Positions 12,801 through 26,385 of a DNA stretch of 64,000 nucleotides are shown here, piece after piece. Where the stretch lies: positions 25,026,303 through 25,090,302 of the forward strand of contig CM041534.1 of assembly GCA_023238725.1 (NCBI GenBank), given 5' to 3'. The position numbers and the translations under genes are program-made. The notes beneath the pieces are model-generated. The model had not been told where the DNA came from. It did not search any database and saw only the letters and a program-made list of their open reading frames with translations. Source of the stretch: Scortum barcoo (Eukaryota; Chordata; Actinopteri; Centrarchiformes; Terapontidae). The first letter of the stretch is position 1. Every line of letters begins with the position of its first letter.

Positions 12801-13560
12801 GAAATGAGCATTTCCTCTTTATCTGAAATATCTGAAGGCACATTGAGTCAGCAGGACGACAGAACAAACAGAGAGAGGATTAAATGACGGAGAAGAGTGA
12901 ACAAAGACAGGAAAGGAGGAATAAGAAGAAGAAAGGAGAAGATGTACAACGACGAAAAGAGAATAAGAAACAAAGAGTTGAAACAGGAGACGAGATGAAG
13001 CAACACGTGAAGCTCGTTTAAGACGACTCTTGATTACAGTTTGTTGATTGATCAGATTTACTGATCCTGTGCAGACCTGACAGAGTAAATCAATGTTTTA
13101 TTCTTATTCATTCATTCATTAAAAAGCAAATGTTTAGAGATCGAAGATCGAACTTTAGGATGATTCAATACCAAGGCTTCATCCCAGGAGTCGTGTTTGA
13201 CTCTAAATGATTATAAATCAGCTCCACAAAGTTTATAAAAATCATCACGATCATCTCAGAGCAGAACAAACTGTGAAAAATCAACCAAGTTTGTGCAGGA
13301 AGATAAAAGGTGAATCTGAGATCTGATTTCCTCTGCAGTGTTTACTCTGCTGAGAGTTAAGATAAAGTCTGCAGGGACGCAGTGTGTGTGTGTGTGTGTG
13401 TGTGGCTCACATAAAGTTAATATTTATTTTGTCGGCCGTGAAATGCATCACAAATGTGTTAGAGAGAGAGAGAGAGAGAGGCAGACAGAGTGTGAGCAGT
13501 AAAGAGAGAAGAGGCTCGTCCACACAGCTGATCTCTGACTTAAACTCATCTTCATCTTCA
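9900..13560. other. intergenic between serpinf2 and slc13a5, no gene seen
   Basis: No exon or RNA gene was recognised. The region contains a compound CA microsatellite at about 11010-11105 and a (TG)n run at about 13382-13404. An open frame at 11136-11345 begins with a hydrophobic stretch but has no recognisable family and no splice support. A purine-rich stretch lies around 12840-13020. Confidence 0.45.
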
Positions 13561-13568
13561 TCTTCATC

Positions 13569-16500
13569 ATGTCGGTTCTTCCTCTGCGGGTGAAAATTTT
13601 CAGGCAGGTCTGGAGGTTGAAGGGCGTCGTCATCCTCGTCTGCAGCCCGTTCATCCTGCTGCCACTCGCCGTCAGCACCATGGTGAGACCACTTCACTTC
13701 ACTGACCTGTCTATAACCTTTTTACTGAACAGTAATCAGTTGAAATGATCTGCTTATGAAGCACTGACCTGTTAAAGTTTACTGAGTTTGATCACACCGA
13801 GCACACCGGCTAATTAAATTCATCAAATTAGAAGTGATAACTGATATCTGCTGATATCTGACTGATTAAATGAACCAGTTCACTTTGACTATTGCAGTTA
13901 ACAACACCAGTTTATTGATAACCAATCAGTGAAACTAATCAATAATTCTCAACGAATGAACCAGTTTCTGAGTAGTAACACTAACCAATAATCAGTGAAG
14001 GAATAGCGGAATAATAATGAATAATAATACTTTGTCATCATTTTATTGTATTTTTATTCATATTCAGAGTCTGTAAAGTGGTTAAAAAATACAGTGGGAT
14101 ACATATTTCCCTCTGAGATGTACAATTCCCCAAAATAAAAATAATTTAAAGTACCTTTAAATAGTATTTGGATCGATCTTTCCTCTTTGACACAGTCTGA
14201 TGGGTTTGATGAAGCAGAGCTGACCTGCTCCGACTGTTCGCAGCTTCAGGCTGTTGTTTGTTCGGCAGGTTCGTTCACAGTTTTCTGTCACTGATTGACA
14301 AACTGTTTAAAAGTTCACCATCATAAGTTACTGAGATAAAAAGCAGCTCCAGTTTTTCTCTTCTTGACACACTGAGACTCTGATGGTGGAGGAAATACTC
14401 AGATCTCAACCAAAGATGTCAGATGTCAATCAAAGTCCAACAGTTTTAGTATTTAAAGAGTAAAAGTACTGATTTTACAGAACAATGTGTTTTATTTCAT
14501 TGCATTATAATCATTGATGTGTTCATTTCTTCATCACTTTACAGTTTACTTTATGTTCTGTACTTTCTGTATTCATCATTTATCAGTTTAATAATGCAAA
14601 GTAACTAAAGGTGAGAGATGTAATGGAGTAAAAGTAGAAAGGAACTTAAAAAGTAAAGTACAAATACCTCAAAAATAGTTATTTTCCACCACAAAAAAGT
14701 ATAAAAACTTCTGTTGCAAACTAAAAGGCTTCAATAACTTTTCCCAGAAATCCACAGGTGTGTGTGTGTGTGTGTGTGTGAATGTGTGTCTTTATGTGAA
14801 CGGTGTGTTTGGACAGAGTTGGTCCTGTCATCAGATCAGCAGCCTCCCAGCTTCCTGCGGGGCTCTGCAGGGTTTAACGGCTCATCTCACCTCGTTGTCT
14901 CCATGAGACAACGTATTCTGATCCTTTACTGCAGGAAAAGTACTAAAACCACTTTAGCACAAGAATTTTCTCAACACATAAAGGAAGACTTCATCCTTCA
15001 GTTTATCACAAACACTCAACATCAACACATCTGGAGATACCAGGTTTTCACTGGACAGGAAGGATGAACAACTGTCATCTGGAAAGAAACTAAAGCTGTC
15101 AGACAAACGGAGAGCAGGAAAAATACTATATTTACCTCTGATGGAGTAAAAATACTATATTTACTATATTTACCTCTGATGGAGTAAAAATACTATATTT
15201 ACCTCTGATGGAGTAAAAATACTATATTTACCTCTGATGCAGGAAAAATACTGAAAAATAATATATTTACCTCTGATGGAGGAAAAATACTATATTTACC
15301 TCTGATGGAGTAAAAATACTATATTTACCTCTGAAAATATTTACCTCTGATGGAGTAAAAATACTATATTTACCTCTGATGGAGTAAAAATACTATATTT
15401 ACCTCTGATGGAGTAAAAATACTATATTTACCTCTGACTTTGTTTACTGATGCAGTAAAAATACTGTATTTACCTGTGATGGAGTAAAATACTATATTTA
15501 CCTCTGATGCAGTAAAAATACTGTATTTACCTGTGATGGTATAAAAATACTATATTTACCTCTGATGGAGTAAAATACTATATTTACAGGAAAAATACTC
15601 TGATGGAGTAAAATACTATATTTACCTCTGATGGAGTAAAAATACTATATTTACCTCTGATGGAGTAAAAATACTATATTTACCTCTGATGGAGTAAAAA
15701 TACTATATTTACCTCTGATGGAGTAAAAATACTATATTTACCTCTGATGGAGTAAAAATACTATATTTACCTCTGATGGAGTAAAAATACTATATTTACC
15801 TCTGATGAAAAATACTGTATTTACCTCTGAGGAAAAATACTATATTTACCTCTGATGGAGTAAAAATACTATATTTACCTCTGATGGATAAAAATCTATA
15901 TTTACCTCTGATGGAGTAAAAATACTATATTTACCTCTGATGGAGTAAAAATACTATATTTACCTCTGATGCAGGTAAAAATACTGTATTTACCTGTGAT
16001 GGAGTAAAAATACTATATTTACCTCTGATGGAGTAAAAATACTATATTTACCTCTGATGGAGTAAAAATACTATATTTACCTCTGATGGAGTAAAAATAC
16101 TATATTTACTATATTACCTCTGATGGAGTAAAAATACTATATTTACCTCTGAGAAAAATACTGAAAATACTATTTACCTCGATGGAGTAAAAATACTATA
16201 TTTACCTCTGAGGTGGAGTAAAAATACTATATTTACCTCTGATGGAGTAAAAATACTATATTTACCTCTGATGGAGTAAAATACTATATTTACCTCTGAT
16301 GGAGTAAAATACTATATTTACCTCGATGCAGTAATACGGAGTAAATATATATTTACCTCTGATGGAGTAAAATACTATATTTACCTCTGAGATGGAGTAA
16401 AAATACTATGCAAAACATTTACCTCTGAGGATGGAGTAAAAATACTATATTTACCTCTGAGGTGGAGTAAAAATACTATATTTACCTCTGATGGAGTAAA

Positions 16501-19500
16501 ATACTATATTTACCTCTGAGGTGGAGTAAAAATACACAGCTTGCATAACATGGAAATACTCAAGTAAAGTACAGATACCTTGAGTTTGTACCTTGAGTAC
16601 TTCAGTAAATGTACCAGTGTCTTTTCAAGATGAAGATTAGATGACTGTGGGTGAAAAGTAACTAAGTTTATTTACTCAAATACTTATTGTACTGCGCTGT
16701 ACTGTAATTTGAGTAATTTTATTTTATGCTACTTTCTACTTCTATTCCTTTAACATCATCAGAAAATATTGGACTTTTTAGCTTACTACAAATACTTTAT
16801 AACTTTAGTTACTTGGTAGTTTCAGATTACTGATACAAAAATGTAATCAGTTAATAAATGATGAAGTTATTACTGATTAAATACCAGCAGTGTTAAGATG
16901 AGTGAAAATGAACACATTCATGATCAATAACTATAATTCAGTAATGTATTTTACATAACATCATGAGTACTTTTAGTACTTTGTGTATATTTTTATTTTT
17001 TAGTTTATTTTCTCTCCTTAGTTTTCTCTTTATGAGGACGCTCTTGGATGTTTCAGGTCTTTTAATCGTCGTCCGTCTGTAGTTTGTCCGTCAGTCCTTC
17101 AGGTTCGCAGCAGGCGAAGGTTCAAGTTGTGATTTGAGCTCCACAGCAGGAGTCTGCAGCAACACGTCTCCACTTTCTACAAAAACAGCTTTTATTTTTA
17201 CAAATCACATAACAGACATTTTGTTTTCACTCTTCACATGTCAGATGGAAACCTGCTCACTGTAAGCTGATGTGTGTTTAAAAACGTGTATTAACCTGAA
17301 GTGTTAAATGTGTGTGTGTGTGTAGGAGGCGGCCTGTGCTTATGTCATCGCCATAGCCCTCATGGCGGTGTATTGGTGCACTGAGGTGTTGCCGTTGGCA
17401 GTGATGGCGCTGCTTGCCGACCATCCTGTTCCCTGTCCTCGGCATCATGGAGTCCAAAGATGTAAGACTGGACACACACCCACACTCACACACACACACA
17501 CACTCACTGTACTATCACTACTGCAGTATGATACATACACTTACACATACTTATATCAGGCGGAGTAATTAATATGATATAGCCCTTTAATGTGACTTAA
17601 TCACATTTTAAAGAAAATGGCGTGAGGAGCGATAAAAACAACAGACTTCACAACAAGTGATAAATTATTAAATGCACAAGTTAAAGTGTAGAGAACTGTG
17701 ATTCACAGTCATGTATATGCAACAGAATATATTTACATTTTCAAACAGGCCAGTTTTAAATATGTACTCAGACACTTTTATTTTACTCCACCAAGAATAT
17801 GAAAGATCTTGAAACTGTGCGAGATGCAAAGACTGAAAGTTCTTTCATATTTTCATCAGTCTTTAAAATCTGTTCACTGAATGAAAAATGTTTCTGTCCC
17901 TGACATTAAAAAGAAGAAAGTGTAAATGAGGTGTTGACTGACTTCAGGTGTGCATGCAGTACCTGAAGGACACCAACATGCTGTTTGTGGGGGGGCTGAT
18001 GGTGGCTGTGGCCGTGGAGCACTGGAACCTCCACAAACGAATCGCGCTGAGGGTCCTGCTGCTGGTCGGGGTCCGACCCGCCCTGTGAGTTACCTCATGT
18101 CCTGCACCGCACTGAAGCATGATGGGAGTTTGAGTTAAAACACAACTTATTCATGAGAATTCCCCTAACGTCACATAATAATAATGGCTAAACGTATGGA
18201 CACATACAGTACCAAGCAAATATAAATATTTATGCATGTCTATCTTCATACAGCACTACCCTTTCTGTGCACTGAAAGGTCACTAGAATGATTGTTCAGG
18301 TCAATACTGGCTGTGCGATTTCTAAAGCTCAGTAGGAGCTACTCTGGGGCATCAAAGTTTTCCTTAAAGTTTGTTGGTCATAGTGATTAACTTACTGGTC
18401 TCCTCGGCTCCTTTGTTGATGAGGATCGATGCACCATCATCATATTTTTGATTAATCCTTCTTTCTTTGTCCTCCAGGTTGATGTTGGGCTTCATGGGAG
18501 TGACGGCCTTCCTGTCCATGTGGATCAGCAACACGGCCACCACCGCTATGATGGTCCCCATCGTCCAGGCTGTGCTGGACCAGCTTACTGGCAACGTGGA
18601 CCCTGAACCCTCCTCCAGGAGCCAGAGGAGAGTCGTCCTTCACCAGGAACATGAGGAGAAAACCAGCAGCGTCCCGTCCCAAACTGCTACTCCCAACATG
18701 CTGGAGAACGGTACGAATGTAAGAGCTGGACTGCAAGTCGGACATCCTGCTTTAGAAAAAACAGCCAAAAACCAAGGAATGACATTCACATTGGACAGAT
18801 CAGCCATGATTTATTCAGTGTAGAAAGTAGTTATGCAGAGAGGACGGAGGTAAACGTGTGGACACTGGGGTTGTGGAAGACAGAAGAAGACCTGCAATTA
18901 AACACCTTTTTGAAAAATATTAAAGACAATATTTCCTGCAGTTCTCTGTAGTGTCCATGCACAGAAATTGCGCAAAGCGAGGATTCTTAAAACTTTGTCA
19001 GTTTTTCAGAATCACCCAGTATAGTGTGAGGATATTCAGAGGTTCTTCATGATGCATCACTGAAAATGGAAAACAAAGCTTTAAAGGTTTAAAAATCCAG
19101 CACTGCAGTCGAATCAAACCAGTTCAGCCCCAGAGCTCAGGACTCCGGGTCGCCAAAGTCCTGATGTAATCAACTCTTAAAACAAACAAGTCTCTATGAC
19201 CTGTGATCCAACCAGATCTAAAGTAAAGCTCTTTCTACCTGTTCTGAATGTCCACATGACCGTCAGTGAGTTCAGTCTTTTCTGAACCGATGGGAATGTT
19301 AATTCTCCCGGAGTGATGCCGAGTCGTAGTCGGTGTTGGTGGTGTAGTTATGATGTTAGACTGAGGAGCCAAGTCCAAATTAATGAATTTAATCTGTGGT
19401 TCATTGTGAGGCCTGACTGATTGTGGGTCCAGTAAGTTTCTCTGTAGTCTGACACTGAACTTCTGAACATTTCCTCGCAGGTCTGAATGGGGCGACTTTA

Positions 19501-22500
19501 ACACAAACAAACATTGTGTCCTTGGAGCAGGAAGTGTCCTCAGAGGGTCAGATGGACAAACAGGAAATGATCAAACCGACACCGCAGGACAAACCTCCAT
19601 CAGACAGTGGACCTGGTGAGTCACTCCCAAAGAAAATATACCTGACATCTAAAAACTGCTGCATGATTTATAAAATGATCAGAATTTAAAGGAATGAGTC
19701 TTTGTGGTAGTGGTGGTTTCTGTGGAGAACAGCTGCTGTCAGATGGAGTTGGAGGAGCTGAGCGACATGGAGGAAGAAAGGAGGAGGATGAGTAAAGGCC
19801 TCCTGCTGTGCGTCTGCTACGCTGCCAGCATCGGAGGCATCGCCACACTGACGGGAACCGGACCCAACCTGGTTCTGATTGGACAGATGAGCCAGTAAGA
19901 GCTAACAACCAAGTCACGCTCACAGAAATACAAACTGCAGGAGGCTGTTTGTACTGACTTTCCATCGCCAGTCAATGGAGACTTTAAACAGTTTCGATCC
20001 ACTGTGGCCTCTGAAGTTACATCGCTCCAAGTACTTATACACTACTGTACTGATGCTTTTAATTAAATAAATGCTCTGAATACTTCTTCCACCACAAATA
20101 ACCTTAAATTAAAGGTTTTCAATCATTTACAACCTATTCAGAACCAGGTTCAGGGGGGCACACTGGAGAGATTCCCAGTTTAAGTAGATGGTTTCATGTT
20201 AGAGTCAATATATTGATATTCATTGATTCAAGTTATCTGATTGTTGTCTTTGTCTGATTAGTGATCTTGGGGTTTTTTTATTGTTGGTTGAGAAAAGGCC
20301 TGATTCAAAACAGAAGTAGTTTAGGTTTAGACTTTATTTTATTTCTGTTCTTGTTGGACTGGTTGTGCTTTGACAACATTCAAAATTTGATAACTCTGAC
20401 TTCTTTGATCAATGTCCAAAAATATTTATATATCTCAAGTTGTGGACACCCAGCTCTTCTTTTACACATTTATATGTAAGAGAAAGAATCTGTGTTGAAC
20501 TTTAGATGTACCTCACACAGTGATCTTTTGTGGCTTCCTGTCTGCCTCGTTCTCGTAGACTCTTCCCTCAAAACGGTGACGTGATCAACTTTGCGTCCTG
20601 GTTTGCGTTCGCCTTCCCCACCATGGTGCTGACGCTGACGCTGGCCTGGTTCTGGCTACAGTTCCTGTACATCGGCTGCAAGTGAGTCTCTTCATCAAAA
20701 CACCCAAAAAAACTGAGTTTTCCTTTGACCTTCCTTCATGTGACACATCCTCAGATGATGCTGAGTACTTTGTGAAACTGTGCTGTTGGTAGCTTCCACA
20801 TTAAGACAACGTTTCCTGTAAATGTTGAAGAAATCTCCTGTAACTTAATCTGCATCTTCACCGGTAGCCTGCGCAGGACGTGGGGTTGCGGCGAAGTGCA
20901 GTCAGTGAAGGAGCAAGCGGTGTATGAGGTGATCAGGAACGAGCATCACCGTTTGGGACCGATGAGTTATGGTGAGGGCAGCGTCCTGGCACTCTTCATC
21001 CTCATGGTGGCGCTGTGGTTCACACGAGACCCCCGATTCATGGATGGCTGGGCTACACACATCTTCAACGCCAAGGCTGAGTGAGTACCGCAGAATAAGT
21101 ATATTTATCCTGTCGCATAATGAACCAATGGTCAGTTCAGACTTTCTGCTGGGAGTAACTGAAGTGTCTCCACAGTTTACACCTTGTGAGGCTTAACGGC
21201 TTAACGAAATCTTGGCTTGGTCTTTGTACAATATCAGTTCTGAGGCTGTCAGATGAATGTTTGCTGCATCACAACACAATAATACTGTAAGCTAGCAGCT
21301 CACATTGGCCTTCAGTATAAAGAAAACAAGCTTTGGTCAGACGGTCTCACAGTGAGATCTACAACATGTTTCTCTCAGCAGTCAAATTCAGTAAGAGATG
21401 ACCCAAAATAACACAGCGTTGGTGAGCCTGCAGTGAGCTCGCCTCTGACCGCTGATTATCTGTAACTCTAGTTAAAAAACTAAACTTTATTAGGCTCTAA
21501 AAGAGAAAACGTTCTTGAAATCAGTAACCTCTCAATCCAAATTATTTTTCAGACTTTCATTAAATATTGAATTGGTGATAAAATGTGTCAGTGTGTCTCC
21601 CAGAAAGTTTCATGAAAATAAAAATAGGACTTCACATTCTCTGTTAAAGCAAACCAAACAAACCAGTTCTTCTCTGAATGACTTTGTTTGGCTTCGCAGC
21701 TTTTTCCTCTCCGGCTGTGTCCATAGATCACCATGTTTTTCCTCCATCAGCTCAGATCATCTCTTTTTAAACATTCGCTTGTTTTTTTCCACGAGTCTCT
21801 CACAGACCTGTAAAGGTCTCAGAGTCAGACTGCAGTCACCTCCTCAGTGTCGACAGAAAGAGTTGAGATATGAATAAAACTAAACTACAGTCCAATTATT
21901 TGAGTGAATGATCCTTTAAACTGCTGCCTGAAGTTCTTTAACAGAAACACAGCCTGGAATAAACATGTGTGTGTGTGTGTCCTGCATTAATGGAAAATGG
22001 AAAAAAGCTTCAGTTCAGAGGAATGAATGAACCCAAACTGTTGTTTAATGCAGACCTTGCCTCGGGGCAAACTCTCCGAACACGCAGGAACCAGAGGTGA
22101 AGAACAAACAGAGGAAACGTGTCCTGAGTTCAAACTGTAAACATCACGTCAGCGCTGACCCATGTTTCTGCACGCCTCATCACACCATTTCTTTCACCCG
22201 CCGTCTCTCTCTGTACATTTTTATGTGTTTGAGCGAAGAGAAAAAGCTCAAACATCAGAGCTGCTGGTGTTTCTCAGCTCGAACACGACTTAAGGTCCTC
22301 AGAAATGTGGACGTGTTCATTTTTTACTTTATTTGTATTTGCAGCAGCAGCAACCAGAAGAGAAAACAGGAAATCATGCGGGTCGTATAAAAGCTGACAA
22401 CGTCCTCGCTCTTAATCCGAAGAGCTGACTGATTTTCCAGCTGTTACAAACTCTTTAATCACTGAACAGCTGAGCGATGATGATCAGAGAGCCGTTACAG

Positions 22501-25396
22501 ACCACCTGAGTTCACCTGAAACCTCCCATCCTGGTCTCGCCTGGCTCCACCCCCTCACCTCTCACCTGCTTTCTAACACACACACTCATTCATAAAGCAG
22601 CGGTGGACATCATCATTGATCTGTTTGTCCCGATGGATGTTTTTGTCCTGTTGGCCGTCAACACCTCAACTTTCCTGATAAAGTCCAAACTCGTAAACCT
22701 TCTTTACCTGAAGGCTTTGACCTCATTCAACAGATTTTTAATCAGACAAAGACTTTTATAAACCTCTGAGAGCCAAAAATACACTCGTACTTTATTTCAT
22801 TTTATTACATTTTCAATTCATCAGAGTTTATGTCAGTCATGTTTAGTCAGATCCTTTGTTTTTTAGAAATTCTTAGAAAGTCTTAGAAAAATAAAAGTTT
22901 AATTGTCACTAAATTAGTCTGCTTCAAATATTTTGTTTAATTTCAGTCAAGACTAAGTTTGACCGTTTTACACAGCTGAAGAATGGGACATGATAAAAAA
23001 CTGACAGATTTTATGAAACCTCCTGTTTTTGTTTCATTAAGCCTCATTTTGTCTCATCGTTAGGTTGAATATATTTAATCAGTTTTCATTAAGAAAAAAG
23101 GAAAGAACAGGTCGAGGCAGCAGGACTCGGGTGATCTGCTGACCTGGTGGGATCACCTTGGACTTGCAGGGGATTTCAACATGATCGTAACCCTACTGAG
23201 GCTCAGATGGACAACAAATCAAATCTAAACTTTATGATGATAAAAATCTATCTTTTACTTAACTTACAGCCTCTATAAAGGATATTTTTATAAAAACAAC
23301 ATATGAAATGACAACGTGATGAGGAATCATCAGCTGGTTTTCAAAATAAAAGACTCAGTCAGACAGCAGCTGGTGAACATAAAATGTGTCAGTGTGTCTC
23401 CCAGAAGGTTTCATGCAAATAAAAATAGGACTTCACATTCTCTGTTAAAGCAAACCAAACAAACCAGTTCTTTTCTGAATGACTTTGTTTGGCTTCGCAG
23501 CTTTTTCCTGACATTTAGCAGCTAAAGAGACAGAGATTTCCCTCAGGAGGTGGAGGAGACCAAACACAGAGCTTAATCAGCTGACATGAACACATGAACA
23601 TCTGAACATATGCACACATGAACATATGCACACATGAACATATGAACACATGAACATGAACACATGAGCACATGAACATATGCACACATGAACACATGCA
23701 CACATGAACACATGAACATGAACACATGAACACATGAACATATGCACACATGAACACATGAACACATGAACATATGAATTAAAGAGTTGGGTTCACTGTT
23801 TCTGCTGAAAACAAATCAGTGATCTCAGGTTCAAAAGAATCTGAATAGAAATAAAATCTGTAAAAATCTGTATTTTTATATCTAAATAATTTCTGTCTTT
23901 TACTTTGAAAAAGTTGCATTTTTAAAGGGTGACATCAGACTAAACCAAAATCATATAGATATAAAAAGCTTAATTTGATCTAAACTACAGAAGCAACTGA
24001 TAGTATTTAACTGATCAATAAATCATTAAAATGTGAGAAAGTAATGAAGCTATAACACCTGATATCAGACAATCTAATCTGAGTCTTTTGCTGTTTATTA
24101 TTTCCTCATGTTGGACTTTTAACGTGAATGAAAGCGATCAAAAGGTTAGAAAAAACAGAAAAGGCACAGGAGGCTGGGAAGCGTCTGTGTGGTCACTGAG
24201 TGTACCGTACGCAAACACAAACAGTTGGTGGTGAAATCTCCATTCATGAACTGAGTGGCCGGTGTTGCATCATGTGACGGTCCGTGCAGGTCTGAGCCAA
24301 AACTCACAGACCAGGACGCTGATTTACCAATATGTTAAAGAGATTACATCGACAGTCGCTTTATTTCATTATTTATTGATCCTTTAGACGCCCTCAGTCC
24401 ACGACACTTCCAGCTCGACACCATGAGGTCACGCTCACCTGTAAAAGAGAAATATGACCTTTTCTTTACAGTTCAAACGGCTCTGAACGCTCCTCGACTT
24501 CACCAAACACACCTGCTTCTGGTTTTATGAGGACACAATAAAACAGACGATTCAAAGTTTAGTTGTTTATCGATGTGGAGACATTTTTCACTGTTTGTTT
24601 ATGAAGATGTGTGAACGTTTTTTCTTCTTCTTCTCTCTGTAGGTTCGTCACTGATGCCACCGTCTCTCTGTTCATCGCCATTTTGTTGTTTGTTCTTCCA
24701 TCAGAGCCGCCGCGATTCCTCTGCTGCTGGAGGAGCTCACACAGCTGATGCACAGGTACACACACACACACACACAGGTGCACACACACACACACACAGG
24801 TCACACACACACACAGGTAACACACACACAGGTGCACACACACAGGTAACACACACACACAGGTAACACACACACACACAGGTTACACACACACACAGGT
24901 AACACACACACACACACAGGTACACACACACACACACACACACAGGTCACACACACACAGGTCACACACACACACAGTCACACACACACTACACACACAC
25001 AGGTACACACACACACACACAGGTCACACACACACACACACACACACAGGTCACACACACACACACAGGTAACACACACACACACAGTGCTTGTACACAC
25101 ACACACACACACACAGGTAACACACACACACACACACACACACAGGTAACACACACACAGGAACACACACACACAGGTAACACACAACACACACACACAC
25201 AGGTTAACACACACACAGGTCACACACACAGGTCACACACACACACAGGTCACACACACACACACACACAGGTCACACACACACACACACACACAGGTAC
25301 ACACACACACAGGTAACACACACACACACAGGTAACACACACACACAGGTACACACACACACACACAGGTGCACACACACACACACACACACACAG

Positions 25397-25430
<34 letters not shown>

Positions 25431-25691
25431 CACACACACACACACACACACAGGTCACACTGCACACACACACACACAGGTCACACACACACACACACAC
25501 ACAGGTAACACACACACACACACACACACACAGGTCACACACACACACACAGGTCACACACACACACACAGGTCACACACACACACACACACACAGGTCA
25601 CACACACAGGTAACACACACACAGGTACACACACACACACACAGGTAACACACACACACACACACACAGGTAACACACACACACACACAGG

Positions 25692-25722
<31 letters not shown>

Positions 25723-26141
25723 AACACACACACAGGTCACACCACACACACACACAGGTCACACACACACAGGTCACACACACACACACACAGGTCAACA
25801 CACACACACACACACACACAGGTCACACACACACACAGGTAACACACAGGTAACACACAGGTCACACACACAGGTACACACACACAGGTCACACACACAG
25901 GTCACACACACAGGCCACACACACACACAGGTCACACACACACACACAGGTCACACACACACACACACAGGTCACACACACAGGTCACACACACAGGTCA
26001 CACACACAGGTCACACACACACAGGTACACACACACAGGTAACACACACACACAGGTAACACACACAGGTACACACACACACAGGTCACACACACACACA
26101 GGTACACACACACACACACACAGGTACACACACACACACAG

Positions 26142-26183
<42 letters not shown>

Positions 26184-26238
26184 ACACACACACACACACA
26201 CACACACAGGTAACACACACAGGTCACACACACACAGG

Positions 26239-26272
<34 letters not shown>

Positions 26273-26351
26273 CACACACACACACACAGGTCACACACAC
26301 ACACACAGGTACACACACACAGGTACACACACACACAGGTAACACACACAG

Positions 26352-26385
<34 letters not shown>

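Noticed and set aside
25369..25842. Long open frames (His-Thr or Val-Cys repeats) on both strands across the CA array
   Set aside because: They are translations of (CA)n/(GT)n repeat with no start context, no domain and equal openness in other frames.
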